DNA from: Chloroflexi bacterium CFX4
GTDB taxonomy: Bacteria; Chloroflexota; Anaerolineae; Aggregatilineales; UBA2796
DNA length: 64,000 bases
Direction: 5' to 3'
Assembly (NCBI GenBank): GCA_021404685.1
Contig: QWHC01000015.1
Coordinates: 1 to 64,000 of the forward strand
Shown here: piece after piece, positions 1-8,728 of the stretch
How the letters are laid out: each line of letters begins with the position of its first letter
Position numbering within the stretch: the stretch's first letter is position 1
Program-made: the position numbers and the translations under genes
The notes under the pieces: model-generated
What the model was told of the DNA's origin: nothing
Database searches by the model: none
Seen by the model: only the letters and a program-made list of their open reading frames with translations

Positions 1-35
1 CCAAGCGCCGTGCGCGCCTCAGCCTGCCCGATTAA
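1..35 (+). CDS. possible 3' end of an upstream gene
   Basis: One forward frame reads through basic residues (KRRARLSLPD) to a TAA at 33-35, just before the histidine kinase gene. It may be the tail of an upstream gene on the same strand. Two other forward frames also stay open for 15-18 codons, so the assignment is a guess from the window edge. Confidence 0.2.
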   Translation, partial: KRRARLSLPD

Positions 36-66
36 GCCCGATGAGTTAGCCGTGTGAGCGCACTTT

Positions 67-2808
67 ATGAGCATCTTTTCACAGTTGAATGCCAAGCGCA
101 TTCTGTTGGTTGAGGAAAATCCGAACCTTGTGGAGCAATGGAAAAGCCTGCTGCGCCACAATGGCTATGAGGTCGAGAGCGCCTACAACTGCGGCGATGC
201 CCTTGCCGCCAGACATGATCGTTTCGCGGTGGCGTTGGTGAACCCTGCTATGCGCCACCGTGACGGGCGCAGCATCCTTGAGCATGTGCGCGATCATCAC
301 AGCTTTTCACGCCTGCCCGTCCTCCTCCTGAATGAACTTGGCGAGGACGGCGAGCAAGTCCTGACAGCTATTGCCCAACAGCTCAGCGGCGAGCGCGTTA
401 GCAACATTGAGCAATACTTTGCGCCGAAACGCGCCACGCGCACCTCGACCAACGCCGTTCTGCGCGAAACGCAAGATGCCAGCAGCATTGATCCTGATTT
501 CCTTGAAGAACCAACCCTTCGCACGCGCACCATTGATGAGCAGCGCAAACAATTAGCTGCCCTTCGCACTCTTTCGGAGCTAGGGCGCTCCATTGCTGCC
601 GTGCTAGACCTTGATCAGGTGCTAAATCAGGTTGTAGAAGCAGCCGCCACGCTCACCAATGCCGAAGAAAGCCTGCTGCTGCTGCCTGATTCCGAAGATG
701 AAGCCCTGTATTTGCGCGCCATGAAGGGCTTGGACGAAGCGCACGCCACCAACTTCCGCATTAAGAACAACGAGCCGATTGTTGGGCGTGTTTACCGCAG
801 CGGTGAGCCTGTCTTGATTGATGATCGCGGCTTGCAGCGCGTTAAGACCGAGTATTTCATCCGTTCGGCAGTCTATGTGCCAATGCGCCTGAAAGGGCAG
901 ACTATTGGTGTGCTAGGTGTTAGCAATCGGCGCAGCACCAAGTTGTTCAGCAAGCTGGATCAAGAGTTGCTGCTCGATCTAGCCGCCTACGCCGCTGTTG
1001 CCGTTGAAAACGCACGCCTTTACCAAGAGCGTTTGGTGCAAAACCGACGCCTGGAGACGTTGGTGCAGGCTGGCACCGCTGTAAATTCCACGTTGGCGCT
1101 TCAGCAGGTGATGCTCACCATCTCGCGCCAAATCTTGAAAGCGCTTGAGGTGGATGCTTGTTTCATTAAGCAGCGCACGTCCATTGCCGCCGGTGAGCGC
1201 ACCAGCGCACCGGGTGATACCGCCGTGCTTGCCGAAAATGAGTTATTTGTGCTTTCACAAGCCTGGCAGGCCGCTTGGCAGCCTAGCCGTGCCACGCGCA
1301 CACCATTGGAAGCACGCCCAATGCTGCGCCAAGCGGTTGAGCAGAACGGCTACTATGTGGTGGCACGTGAGCAAGGCAGCACGAGGCTCTTTGCGGAACT
1401 GCAATTGCTGCGCCAAGTGGCAGCCATCCGCCTAACTGTGCTGCCGCTGCGAATTGGCACCAGCAAGCCGTTCGGCGTGATTGACCTCTTTCACCGTACC
1501 CGCTTGCCCACAGAATCGCTCACCTCTGAAAGCCGTGCGCGCATTCGCGGGCTTGCCGCCGAAATTTATGCGCGCCTGCGCTTGCTGCCCAACGCCAACT
1601 TTCGCTCACAGCCGACTGTGCGCCCCTCCGCCGAGATTTTCAGCCTTGCTCAAGAGATTTTGAACGAGGCACAAGCAGATTGGCTAGTGCTGAGCATCTT
1701 TACCGAAGATGAACAACTGTTGCGCTTGGTGCAGTACGGCACGGCAGAGTTTTTAGAGCCGCCGCGCCCTGAAGAAAGCTACGTGCCGGTGGAGATCGTG
1801 CCGATTTTTCAGGGCGAGCCGTGGGTGAACTGCCATGTGCGGCAGCCTGACCTTTCCGAGCCGCTACGCGATCTGCTGGCAAGCTATGGCGCGCAGTCCA
1901 TGTTATGTTTGCCGCTACTCATCAAAGGTAAGGTTGGCGGCATGTTCGTGATCTGCGATATGTACGAACCGCGCATTTTCCAAGCGGATGAAATCAGCCT
2001 TGCCACGGCGCTCATCGCGCAGGCTGCCACTGCCATTGAAAACGCACGGCTCTACCGCGATCTAGAGCGCAGCCTGCTCAACCTAAAGCAGACGCAAGCC
2101 AGCCTTGTGCAGGCAGCGCGCCTCTCTACAATGGGTGAGTTGGCGGCTGTGGTGGCACACCAGATCAACAATCCACTGACCACCATCCTTGCCGATTCCG
2201 AACTGTTGATGCGCGATTTGCCTCAAGACTCGCTCGAATACGAGTCTGTGATGGCAATCAACCGTTCAGGGCAGCGCGCCCACGCAGTGGTCAAGCGCTT
2301 ACTCAGCACGGCGCGCCGCACCAACGCGGAAGAAAAGCCGATCTGGGTCAATGTCCATCAGACCATTCAGAACACGCTCGATCTGATCTCCACGCATTTA
2401 GGGCGCGGCGGCGTGCATCTTGAGGTAGAATTAGAGCGCGATCCGCCTAGCTTTATACGCGCTCAGAGCGGACATTTTGAGGATGTATGGCTGAATCTGC
2501 TCATGAACGCTCGTGATGCACTTAACAATCGCCCTGATGCAGCAATGGGCATCATCTCGCGGCGTTCGCACGGTGCGCTGGAGGTGCTGGTGTGGGATAA
2601 CGGCAGCGGCATTCCGCCTGAGGTGCGCGAGAATATCTTTGAGCCATTCTTTACCACCAAGCCAACCGGCGAAGGCACCGGCTTAGGGTTATATATCTGC
2701 AAGCAGATCATCACGCAAGCGGGTGGGCGGATCAGCGTGGAGAGCGCGACGGGTCAGGCAACCGTCTTTCGGATCAGCTTGCCCGTCAGCGAGACACCAG
2801 AAGGTTAG
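67..2808 (+). CDS. multi-GAF hybrid sensor histidine kinase with degenerate receiver
   Basis: Predicted cytoplasmic signalling kinase of 913 residues with no membrane segment. Order: N-terminal receiver-like domain (about 10-105), three GAF domains (about 165-318, 330-505, 520-665), a short coiled coil, then the kinase core. The phospho-accepting His is H698 in AHQINNPL. The ATPase domain (about 760-905) shows the N box (NARDAL), G1 (DNGSGIP), F box (FEPFFTTK) and G2 (GEGTGLGL). In the receiver the phosphorylatable Asp position is Asn (N59 in LVNPAMRHRDG), so this domain probably cannot take a phosphate and may act as a pseudo-receiver. The signal sensed is unknown. The amidase gene follows 6 bp downstream and is probably cotranscribed. 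No dedicated response regulator is visible in the window. Confidence 0.9.
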   Translation: MSIFSQLNAKRILLVEENPNLVEQWKSLLRHNGYEVESAYNCGDALAARHDRFAVALVNPAMRHRDGRSILEHVRDHHSFSRLPVLLLNELGEDGEQVLTAIAQQLSGERVSNIEQYFAPKRATRTSTNAVLRETQDASSIDPDFLEEPTLRTRTIDEQRKQLAALRTLSELGRSIAAVLDLDQVLNQVVEAAATLTNAEESLLLLPDSEDEALYLRAMKGLDEAHATNFRIKNNEPIVGRVYRSGEPVLIDDRGLQRVKTEYFIRSAVYVPMRLKGQTIGVLGVSNRRSTKLFSKLDQELLLDLAAYAAVAVENARLYQERLVQNRRLETLVQAGTAVNSTLALQQVMLTISRQILKALEVDACFIKQRTSIAAGERTSAPGDTAVLAENELFVLSQAWQAAWQPSRATRTPLEARPMLRQAVEQNGYYVVAREQGSTRLFAELQLLRQVAAIRLTVLPLRIGTSKPFGVIDLFHRTRLPTESLTSESRARIRGLAAEIYARLRLLPNANFRSQPTVRPSAEIFSLAQEILNEAQADWLVLSIFTEDEQLLRLVQYGTAEFLEPPRPEESYVPVEIVPIFQGEPWVNCHVRQPDLSEPLRDLLASYGAQSMLCLPLLIKGKVGGMFVICDMYEPRIFQADEISLATALIAQAATAIENARLYRDLERSLLNLKQTQASLVQAARLSTMGELAAVVAHQINNPLTTILADSELLMRDLPQDSLEYESVMAINRSGQRAHAVVKRLLSTARRTNAEEKPIWVNVHQTIQNTLDLISTHLGRGGVHLEVELERDPPSFIRAQSGHFEDVWLNLLMNARDALNNRPDAAMGIISRRSHGALEVLVWDNGSGIPPEVRENIFEPFFTTKPTGEGTGLGLYICKQIITQAGGRISVESATGQATVFRISLPVSETPEG

Positions 2809-2814
2809 GCATTC

Positions 2815-3660
2815 GTGCGTAACGTACCGCCACGCCGCACGCGCCAACGCCCTACGGCTATGCCCGTTGGCAAGCCTCTCTCGCGGCGCGAGATGCTAGC
2901 GTGGCTCGTCAGCCTGAGTGCTGTTGCAGCAGGTGGCGCGTGCAGCATTGGTGGGTTGCTGGCATTTTTGGCGCGCCGTGCCGAAAGCGCTGCACTCATA
3001 CCGACCATCACACCGCAGCTGACGCCTAACCTCACGCCGACTGTGCCACCGCTGCCGCCTGATGTGATACCGCGTTCAGCATGGAACGCCCTGCCGCCTG
3101 ATCACACTGCCGCTGAGGAATTCGGCTTTGCCAGCGCCGAAAATCCGACGGGCTGGTTCGTCTACAGCGGCGATTTGGCAGCTATCTATACAACCGCCGT
3201 CATTCATCACAGCTTCCCAATCCTGCGCGATGGCGGCACCATGCGCGCCTTGCAGGATATTCACCGCAACACGCGCCAATGGGCGGATATTGGCTATCAT
3301 TTTGGTATTGACGGTGCGGGCAAAGTCTACGAAGGGCGTGATATTCGCGTGCGCGGTGCAAGCGTCGCCGGCTATAACACTGGCTCGCTCGGCATTGTGC
3401 TGATGGGCAACTTTGAGCAGGAAGCGCCCAGCAGCGCGCAAGTGGTGGCGCTGCAACGGCTGCTCTATTGGCTTAAGGGCGCTTACAGGCTGACGCACCT
3501 TGCTGGGCATTATGAGTTCAACCCAACGACAGTCTGTCCCGGCAGGAATATGCGCCCATACATCGGTATTCTGACGGAAAGCCTCGGCTTGCAGCGCGGC
3601 ACGGGCGGCTATGTGCCGCCCAAAGTGCAATCGCAGCCTGTTGGCGCAACCTGCTGCTAG
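2815..3660 (+). CDS. secreted N-acetylmuramoyl-L-alanine amidase, PGRP/T7 lysozyme type
   Basis: Zinc amidase that should cleave the MurNAc-L-Ala bond of peptidoglycan outside the membrane. The 281-residue product has a twin-Arg-like start (SRREM at 23-27) and a hydrophobic segment (about 28-52), then a Thr/Pro linker (62-83) and the Amidase_2 domain (about 85-260). Likely zinc ligands are H131 in the VIHHS motif, H232 in GHYEF and C241 in TVCPG; Y161 in GYHFG fits the family. The gene starts with GTG 6 bp after the kinase stop; an in-frame ATG at 2860 (residue 16) is an alternative that keeps the Tat-like motif. Its last 4 bp overlap the stop of the convergent GH57-like gene. Confidence 0.88.
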   Translation: MRNVPPRRTRQRPTAMPVGKPLSRREMLAWLVSLSAVAAGGACSIGGLLAFLARRAESAALIPTITPQLTPNLTPTVPPLPPDVIPRSAWNALPPDHTAAEEFGFASAENPTGWFVYSGDLAAIYTTAVIHHSFPILRDGGTMRALQDIHRNTRQWADIGYHFGIDGAGKVYEGRDIRVRGASVAGYNTGSLGIVLMGNFEQEAPSSAQVVALQRLLYWLKGAYRLTHLAGHYEFNPTTVCPGRNMRPYIGILTESLGLQRGTGGYVPPKVQSQPVGATCC

Positions 3661-5090
3661 GGGTTGCTCTGCGCCGCTGATTCGTCCGTCGGCTCTGGCA
3701 CAGGCTCAATGCTTGTGGCAGGCGTCGCCTCGCCGATCTTGAATTCCTCTAGCACACTGTCGTAGACTTGCGCGCCGTTCAAGCCGCTGATCTCATCTTG
3801 CACCAGCAGCAGGTTGTTTCGCAGCGTGCTGCCCAGCCGTTCGCCGCTTGCCTGCTCCACCAATTTCACCACAAGGGCAGCGTTGGCGATGCCAAAGCGC
3901 GTCTCAGGGCTATCGAAGCGCGCTGGCTCTAGGCTGTTGCTGGTGTAGCTCTTGCCCATATAGAACTGCGCGTTGAGCATGGTCAAAATGCGCGTTTCTT
4001 GCTCACTGGTCAGTTTAGGGGCAAATTCGGCAAGGAACTGCGCGCCTGTCTGATGTTTGAGCCACACGTTCACGTAGAGATCGCGCAGCCGCCACAGGTT
4101 CACATTCAGCGGACGCAGCACGTCAAGGTACAGCTCATCCAGTGCCGCATTCAGATGATCGAAGGCGCGCAGCAAGTAGCCTTTCCAGCCAAGCGACCAA
4201 TCCGAGACGCTGCGCGCACCATAGGCGGTGAACGGCTTCACGGTGACTGTCTCAGTCGGCTCGAAAGTGTTCAAATACTCATTGAGCGTGACGACGCGGT
4301 AGCCAACAGCGCGTGCCTCGTGCGCCAGCAGCCAGTGCAGAAAGCGCTCCTCGCCCAGATGATGATGTCCGAACGTCTCGCCACCGACGGCTACTAAGGT
4401 TAAGCCGCCTTTGGCGCGCCGCACGCCCAGTTTGTTGCGCGCCCAATGCCCAGCACCGCCAGCGGCGCTCACATTGAAGGACAAATCGTTAGAGAGTTCG
4501 TCGTTACGGACGAACACTGCCAATTTATGCCCATTTTCAAGGTCTACCCAAAAGGCACCACCATTCTCGATAGGTTCGTTGATCTGCCCTTGCGAGAGGA
4601 TCGTGTAGCGATAGCCGGCTGCCTCGACTATTTGAAGTGTTTCGAGGTCCACTGCCATTTCTGGCAACCAAACGCCCTCAGGTTTGCGCCCAAAGTGGTG
4701 CTGAAAAGCAGCATTGCCCCAATAAAGCAGCGTGCGTTTATCGCGGCGCTTCAGCAGTGGCAAAATGGCATGGTGAAAGACGCTGCCAATGGCATTACCA
4801 ACCTTTTTCGCCGCCAAGTGTTTGTGGTCAGCACTGATGATGCGTTGGTAGGTTTCCGGCGAGCGGCGGCGCAGCCAACTGAGCATTGGCTCACCCAGAT
4901 CAAAGCTGATGCGGTCAAAATTGCCGATCTCCGCGTTGGGACGGTACGCCTCGGCGGTGATGCGCTCATTCCAGTTGCGGTAATCGCCCGCCTCTGGCTC
5001 AAAGCCGATATGCCCCGTGATAGGGTTGCCACGTGGTGGCTGATAGTAATGCCCGTGTACGCAGAAGAATTGGAACGGTCGTGTCGTCAA
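3657..5090 (-). CDS. glycoside hydrolase family 57-like protein
   Basis: The N-terminus (FCVHGHYYQPPRGNP) and the motif GVWLPE (E144, the family's nucleophile position) place this 477-residue protein in the GH57 clan, close to the DUF3536-type proteins. GH57 enzymes act on alpha-glucans (amylase, branching enzyme, 4-alpha-glucanotransferase). The fourth conserved motif normally reads D-x-E-x-F/Y-G-H. Here it is VGGETFGHHH, with Gly at position 236 where the catalytic Asp is expected, so activity is uncertain. There is no signal peptide. The start is TTG, preceded at short spacing by GAGGTG; no ATG lies near it. The gene stands alone, converging on the amidase gene. Confidence 0.78.
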   Translation of the reverse strand: MTTRPFQFFCVHGHYYQPPRGNPITGHIGFEPEAGDYRNWNERITAEAYRPNAEIGNFDRISFDLGEPMLSWLRRRSPETYQRIISADHKHLAAKKVGNAIGSVFHHAILPLLKRRDKRTLLYWGNAAFQHHFGRKPEGVWLPEMAVDLETLQIVEAAGYRYTILSQGQINEPIENGGAFWVDLENGHKLAVFVRNDELSNDLSFNVSAAGGAGHWARNKLGVRRAKGGLTLVAVGGETFGHHHLGEERFLHWLLAHEARAVGYRVVTLNEYLNTFEPTETVTVKPFTAYGARSVSDWSLGWKGYLLRAFDHLNAALDELYLDVLRPLNVNLWRLRDLYVNVWLKHQTGAQFLAEFAPKLTSEQETRILTMLNAQFYMGKSYTSNSLEPARFDSPETRFGIANAALVVKLVEQASGERLGSTLRNNLLLVQDEISGLNGAQVYDSVLEEFKIGEATPATSIEPVPEPTDESAAQSNP

Positions 5091-5277
5091 GGGACACCTC
5101 GCAATAATTTAGAGTCGAAATCGGTAATTGTGTTTTTATATGGCAAGCAACACTTTAATGCATGAGCAGCGTGTAAGCGGCAGCCACCTTTGTGCTTCAG
5201 GGTTGAAGATACCACAAAAACAGCATTCAGCCCAAGTGTGCTGTGATTAGCAAGTCAGTTTGCAAACGTTGCAGTTT

Positions 5278-5619
5278 TTAGTCCACTTCCTCAAGGCGGC
5301 GGAAAAAGCACGACACCGCACCCGTGTGGCAGGCAGCGCCGTTCGGGATGACCAACAGCAGCAGTGTGTCCGCATCGCAATCGGCGCGAATCTCGCGCAC
5401 CTGCATGGTATGCCCGCTGGTGGCACCCTTATGCCAAAGCGCGTTACGGCTTCTGCTCCAGAAATGCGCCTCACCGCTGCTGACTGTCAGGCGCAGCGCC
5501 TCGGCATTCATCCACGCCACCATCAGCACTTGCAGCGTCTCGGCATCTTGCACAACTGCCGTGATCAAGCCGCGTTCATCAAAGCGCAACTGCGGCAGCA
5601 CTTGCTCAAGGTGGCTCAT
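5278..5619 (-). CDS. hisI: phosphoribosyl-AMP cyclohydrolase
   Basis: Third step of histidine synthesis, opening the adenine ring of PR-AMP. The 113-residue protein is a stand-alone HisI without a fused HisE domain. It shows the family's metal-binding residues: a CDAD cluster in the centre-right of the protein and the two later Cys in [10 protein letters not shown]. It is the last gene of hisH-hisA-hisF-hisI. Its ATG overlaps the hisF stop in an ATGA arrangement, which indicates translational coupling. Confidence 0.95.
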   Translation of the reverse strand: MSHLEQVLPQLRFDERGLITAVVQDAETLQVLMVAWMNAEALRLTVSSGEAHFWSRSRNALWHKGATSGHTMQVREIRADCDADTLLLLVIPNGAACHTGAVSCFFRRLEEVD

Positions 5620-6404
5620 GCAAACACGCTCTCAACCGATTGTTCTTCACCGAAGCGCACGGGAATGCCCTGATCGCGTAGGTGCTGCTTCACGGCTGCG
5701 ATGCTCACTTGGCGGTAGTGAAATAAACTGGCTGCCAAGGCTGCATCAGCGCCGCCGTTGGTCAATGCTTCGGCGAAATGCTCAACCTTGCCGGCACCGC
5801 CTGAGGCAATCACCGGAATGCTGACAGCCTCAGCGATGGCGCGTGTCAATGGAATGTCGTAGCCGTTTTGCGTGCCATCCCGATCCATGCTGGTCAGCAG
5901 GATTTCACCTGCGCCGAGTTCTTCCACTTTGCGCGCCCATTGAATAGCGTCCAAGCCCGTCGGCACGCGCCCACCGTCAATATGCACTTCCCAACGCCCG
6001 TTCACCCAACGCGGATCAATCGCAACCACAATGCATTGGCTGCCAAAGTGCAGCGCGCCTTCCGTCACCAGCGTAGGCTGGCGCACCGCCGCGCTGTTCA
6101 GCGAGATTTTATCGGCGCCGGCGCGCAGCGTAGCGCGAATATCCTCTACCGTACGAATGCCGCCGCCCACACAAAACGGTATGTAAATTTCATCCGCGAT
6201 GCGCTCTACAATGCTGAGCATCGTGTTGCGGCGCTCCACCGATGCCGTAATATCAAGCAGCACCAACTCATCCGCGCCTTCGCGGTCATAGACCTGTGCC
6301 TGTGCCACCGGATCGCCAGCATCGGCAAGGTTCACGAAATTAACGCCCTTCACAACGCGCCCATCTTTTACGTCAAGGCACGGAATAATGCGTTTTGCCA
6401 GCAT
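5616..6404 (-). CDS. hisF: imidazole glycerol phosphate synthase cyclase subunit
   Basis: HisF cyclises PRFAR with ammonia delivered by HisH to give imidazole glycerol phosphate and AICAR. The (beta/alpha)8 barrel starts at [15 protein letters not shown], where the Asp of CLDVKDG is the conserved catalytic residue. I start the gene at this ATG (6404); a longer reading frame to 6455 would run back into hisA and add 17 residues not seen in the family. The phosphate-binding loops GGGIRT and ASGGAG are present. It lies 7 bp after hisA and overlaps hisI by 4 bp. Confidence 0.95.
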   Translation of the reverse strand: MLAKRIIPCLDVKDGRVVKGVNFVNLADAGDPVAQAQVYDREGADELVLLDITASVERRNTMLSIVERIADEIYIPFCVGGGIRTVEDIRATLRAGADKISLNSAAVRQPTLVTEGALHFGSQCIVVAIDPRWVNGRWEVHIDGGRVPTGLDAIQWARKVEELGAGEILLTSMDRDGTQNGYDIPLTRAIAEAVSIPVIASGGAGKVEHFAEALTNGGADAALAASLFHYRQVSIAAVKQHLRDQGIPVRFGEEQSVESVFA

Positions 6405-6411
6405 AATTGCG

Positions 6412-7143
6412 CTAGTCTTCCGTTTCTGCGAGGCGAATTGCCTCAGCCAGATCAATCAATCCTTCGTAGAGCGCCGTCCCAAGGATGACGCCTGCCACTG
6501 CACCATCATCACGCAAAGCGACGATCTCACCGAGCGCGGTTACACCGCCGGAGGCGATCACCTGCAAGCCTGTTTCACGGGCAAGCTGTGCCGTTGCCTC
6601 AATATTCACACCGATCAGCTCACCATCGCGGCTCACATCCGTATAAAGGGCGTGCCGCACGCCTTCAGCCGCAAGCAGCTTGCCCATCTCGACGGCAGAA
6701 ACACCAGTTGCCCGCTGCCAGCCATGCGTTACAACTTGCCCATCGCGTGCGTCAAGCGCCACAGCAATAGCCTCCGCGCCCCAGCGTGCGATCATGGCTG
6801 CCACATGCTGCGGATGCTCAACAGCAAGCGTGCCAAGCACCACACGCGCTGCACCTTTATCAATGGCGCGCTGTACGTCCTCAAGAGTCCGTAAGCCGCC
6901 GCCGAACTGCACCTGCACATCGGCAAGCGCCAACGCTTCTAGGATTGCTTCATTGTCATTCGCCTCTGAGAGTGCGCCATCCAGATTGACGACATGCAGC
7001 CAAGCCGCGCCGCTCTCGATCCAACGCTGCGCCACCGCCAACGGATCATCCCCATAGATAGTTTGCTGATTTGGATCGCCCTGCCGCAGCCGAACGACCT
7101 TCCCACCACGCAAATCAAGCGCTGGATAGACAATCATGCTCAT
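6412..7143 (-). CDS. hisA: ProFAR isomerase (HisA)
   Basis: Isomerises ProFAR to PRFAR by an Amadori rearrangement, the step before HisH/HisF. The 243 residues form a (beta/alpha)8 barrel. The N-terminal catalytic Asp lies in [14 protein letters not shown] and the second catalytic Asp in YTDVSRDG. The phosphate loops GGGLRT and ASGGVT are present. The gene sits between hisH (20 bp upstream) and hisF (7 bp downstream) in one minus-strand operon. Confidence 0.95.
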   Translation of the reverse strand: MSMIVYPALDLRGGKVVRLRQGDPNQQTIYGDDPLAVAQRWIESGAAWLHVVNLDGALSEANDNEAILEALALADVQVQFGGGLRTLEDVQRAIDKGAARVVLGTLAVEHPQHVAAMIARWGAEAIAVALDARDGQVVTHGWQRATGVSAVEMGKLLAAEGVRHALYTDVSRDGELIGVNIEATAQLARETGLQVIASGGVTALGEIVALRDDGAVAGVILGTALYEGLIDLAEAIRLAETED

Positions 7144-7163
7144 TGCCGCCCTTTACCTGCAAT

Positions 7164-7775
7164 CTAGAGTGCTAAAAAGTTCTTTAGGATGCGTAAGCCT
7201 GTGGCGTGGCTTTTTTCTGGGTGAAATTGGACGCCGTAGATGTTTCCGCGCCCGACCACGGCTGGAAAGCTGATACCGTATTCGGTGCTAGCAAGCACGT
7301 TTTCTGGCTCGGTTTGCGCGTAGTAGCTGTGGACGAAGTAGGCATAGCCGTTTGGTGGTACATCTTTCAGCAAGCGCGCCTCACCCGCGTGTTGAAGCTG
7401 ATTCCAGCCAATGTGCGGCACTTTGGGGCCTTGTGCAGGAAAGCGCACCACTGTGCCACTCAGCAAGCCAAGCCCTTCATTGTTGCCCATTTCGCTGCTG
7501 CGCTTAAAGAGCATTTGCATCCCCAAGCAGATGCCCAAAATCGGCACGCCACGTGCCGCATAGTTTCGCAGTGGCTCAATGAAATTACCCTCGCGCAGGC
7601 GTGCCATGCCCGCCGCAAAAGCGCCAACACCCGGTAGGATGATCTTAGCGGCACTGCGTAGATCATCAGATGTTTGGGCAATGTAAGGTGCTGCGCCCAG
7701 CCGTGTCAGCGCGTTGACAACACTCCGCAGGTTCGCCACGCCGGAGTCGATCACCGCAATGTTTCCCGTATTCAA
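7164..7775 (-). CDS. hisH: imidazole glycerol phosphate synthase glutaminase subunit
   Basis: Class I glutamine amidotransferase that makes ammonia for HisF. The nucleophile Cys lies in GICLGMQML and the His/Glu of the triad in QFHPEKS near the C-terminus. I place the start at a TTG (7775) just before TGNIAVIDSG. It has an AAGG upstream at good spacing and gives the usual family length (about 203 residues). An ATG at 7838 would add 21 atypical residues and would lie upstream of a likely -10 element (7808-7813). First gene of the hisHAFI operon. The early steps (hisG, hisD and others) are not in this window. Confidence 0.92.
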   Translation of the reverse strand: MNTGNIAVIDSGVANLRSVVNALTRLGAAPYIAQTSDDLRSAAKIILPGVGAFAAGMARLREGNFIEPLRNYAARGVPILGICLGMQMLFKRSSEMGNNEGLGLLSGTVVRFPAQGPKVPHIGWNQLQHAGEARLLKDVPPNGYAYFVHSYYAQTEPENVLASTEYGISFPAVVGRGNIYGVQFHPEKSHATGLRILKNFLAL

Positions 7776-7807
7776 CCTTTGATCCTTTTCAGCCTGTTGA
7801 GAGTTCA

Positions 7808-7838
7808 AGTATACCAACAGGCAGCTTATCTGGCACAA
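7808..7838 (-). promoter_or_regulatory. candidate promoter of hisHAFI
   Basis: On the minus strand a TATACT -10 (plus positions 7808-7813) is preceded by TG one base upstream, an extended -10. A TTGTGC -35-like hexamer lies at 7833-7838. The 19 bp spacer is longer than ideal. Transcription would start about 25 nt before the TTG of hisH. Confidence 0.35.
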
Positions 7839-7945
7839 AATTGCCCATTCACAGGATTGTATGCCGCACGAATCTGATCTAGAATCAAAGTAGCCGAGAA
7901 GCGCTCGCGCCTTCTCGAAAAGGCTTAGTGCGGGAGCTTTGAAAA

Positions 7946-8728
7946 ATGCCTTTTCAAACTGTTAACGATTTACAGATGCACTATCTTGATCAAGGCAACC
8001 CGAACGGCACGCCGCTGCTGTTTATTCACGGCAATGTCTCTAGCAGCATCTGGTGGCGCTACACGCTCGAACGCCTTGCCGATTCACCCTACCGCTTGAT
8101 CGCGCCCGATCTGCGCGGGCGCGGCGAGACAAGCGGGCAAGCTGATCATTGGACAATCGAGACGCTGGCACACGACTTGCGTGGGCTGGTGGAGGCACTA
8201 GGGCTGGACAGCCTGCATTTGATCGGGCATTCACTGGGTGCGCTAGTCGCCATTCAGTACGCGCTCGATTTCAAGCCCGAAGTCCGCAGTTTGTTCTTGC
8301 TGGCGCCAGGTTGGGTGGCAGGTGATATGCCTGATGAAGTTGGCGACCCTGCCCGCATCAAGATGATGGTGGACAACAAGGCGATCCTCAAAATGGCGCT
8401 CCGCATGACGGCCGCCAACCATCCTGATGATGGCTGGGATGTGCTGGAAACCGCCGGTTTGCGCCAGCAAGACGATGCCAGCTACCGCACACCAATAGCC
8501 ATCAAGATGTGGTCAGTTGATCAGCGGCTTGGCGAACTCGATGGCATCCCAACCACTGTGGCGCGTGGTGTGCATGATAGCATCATCCCGGAAGCGGTGG
8601 TGCTTGCCTCTGCACAGGGCATTCCGCACGCACGCTATGAAGTGCTGCACGGCGCAACGCATTCACCCAATGTCGAGACGCCGGACGCCTTTGTTGCCTT
8701 ACTGCGCGCCCATCTCGACCGCGCTTAA
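7946..8728 (+). CDS. alpha/beta hydrolase
   Basis: Single-domain alpha/beta hydrolase of 260 residues with no signal peptide. The oxyanion-hole segment LLFIHGNVSS, the nucleophile elbow GHSLG and a C-terminal catalytic His in HGATHSPN are visible. The acid is probably the Asp in GVHDSIIPE. The substrate cannot be told from sequence; esterase, haloalkane-type or lactonase activities all share this frame. It starts with ATG after a GGGAG ribosome site, is divergent from hisH, and its last 30 bp overlap antisense with the end of the next gene. Confidence 0.85.
   Translation: MPFQTVNDLQMHYLDQGNPNGTPLLFIHGNVSSSIWWRYTLERLADSPYRLIAPDLRGRGETSGQADHWTIETLAHDLRGLVEALGLDSLHLIGHSLGALVAIQYALDFKPEVRSLFLLAPGWVAGDMPDEVGDPARIKMMVDNKAILKMALRMTAANHPDDGWDVLETAGLRQQDDASYRTPIAIKMWSVDQRLGELDGIPTTVARGVHDSIIPEAVVLASAQGIPHARYEVLHGATHSPNVETPDAFVALLRAHLDRA

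Noticed and set aside
4446-5165. 239-codon frame antisense to the GH57-like gene
   Set aside because: It runs into the GH57 promoter side and has no motif; the GH57 frame is well supported.
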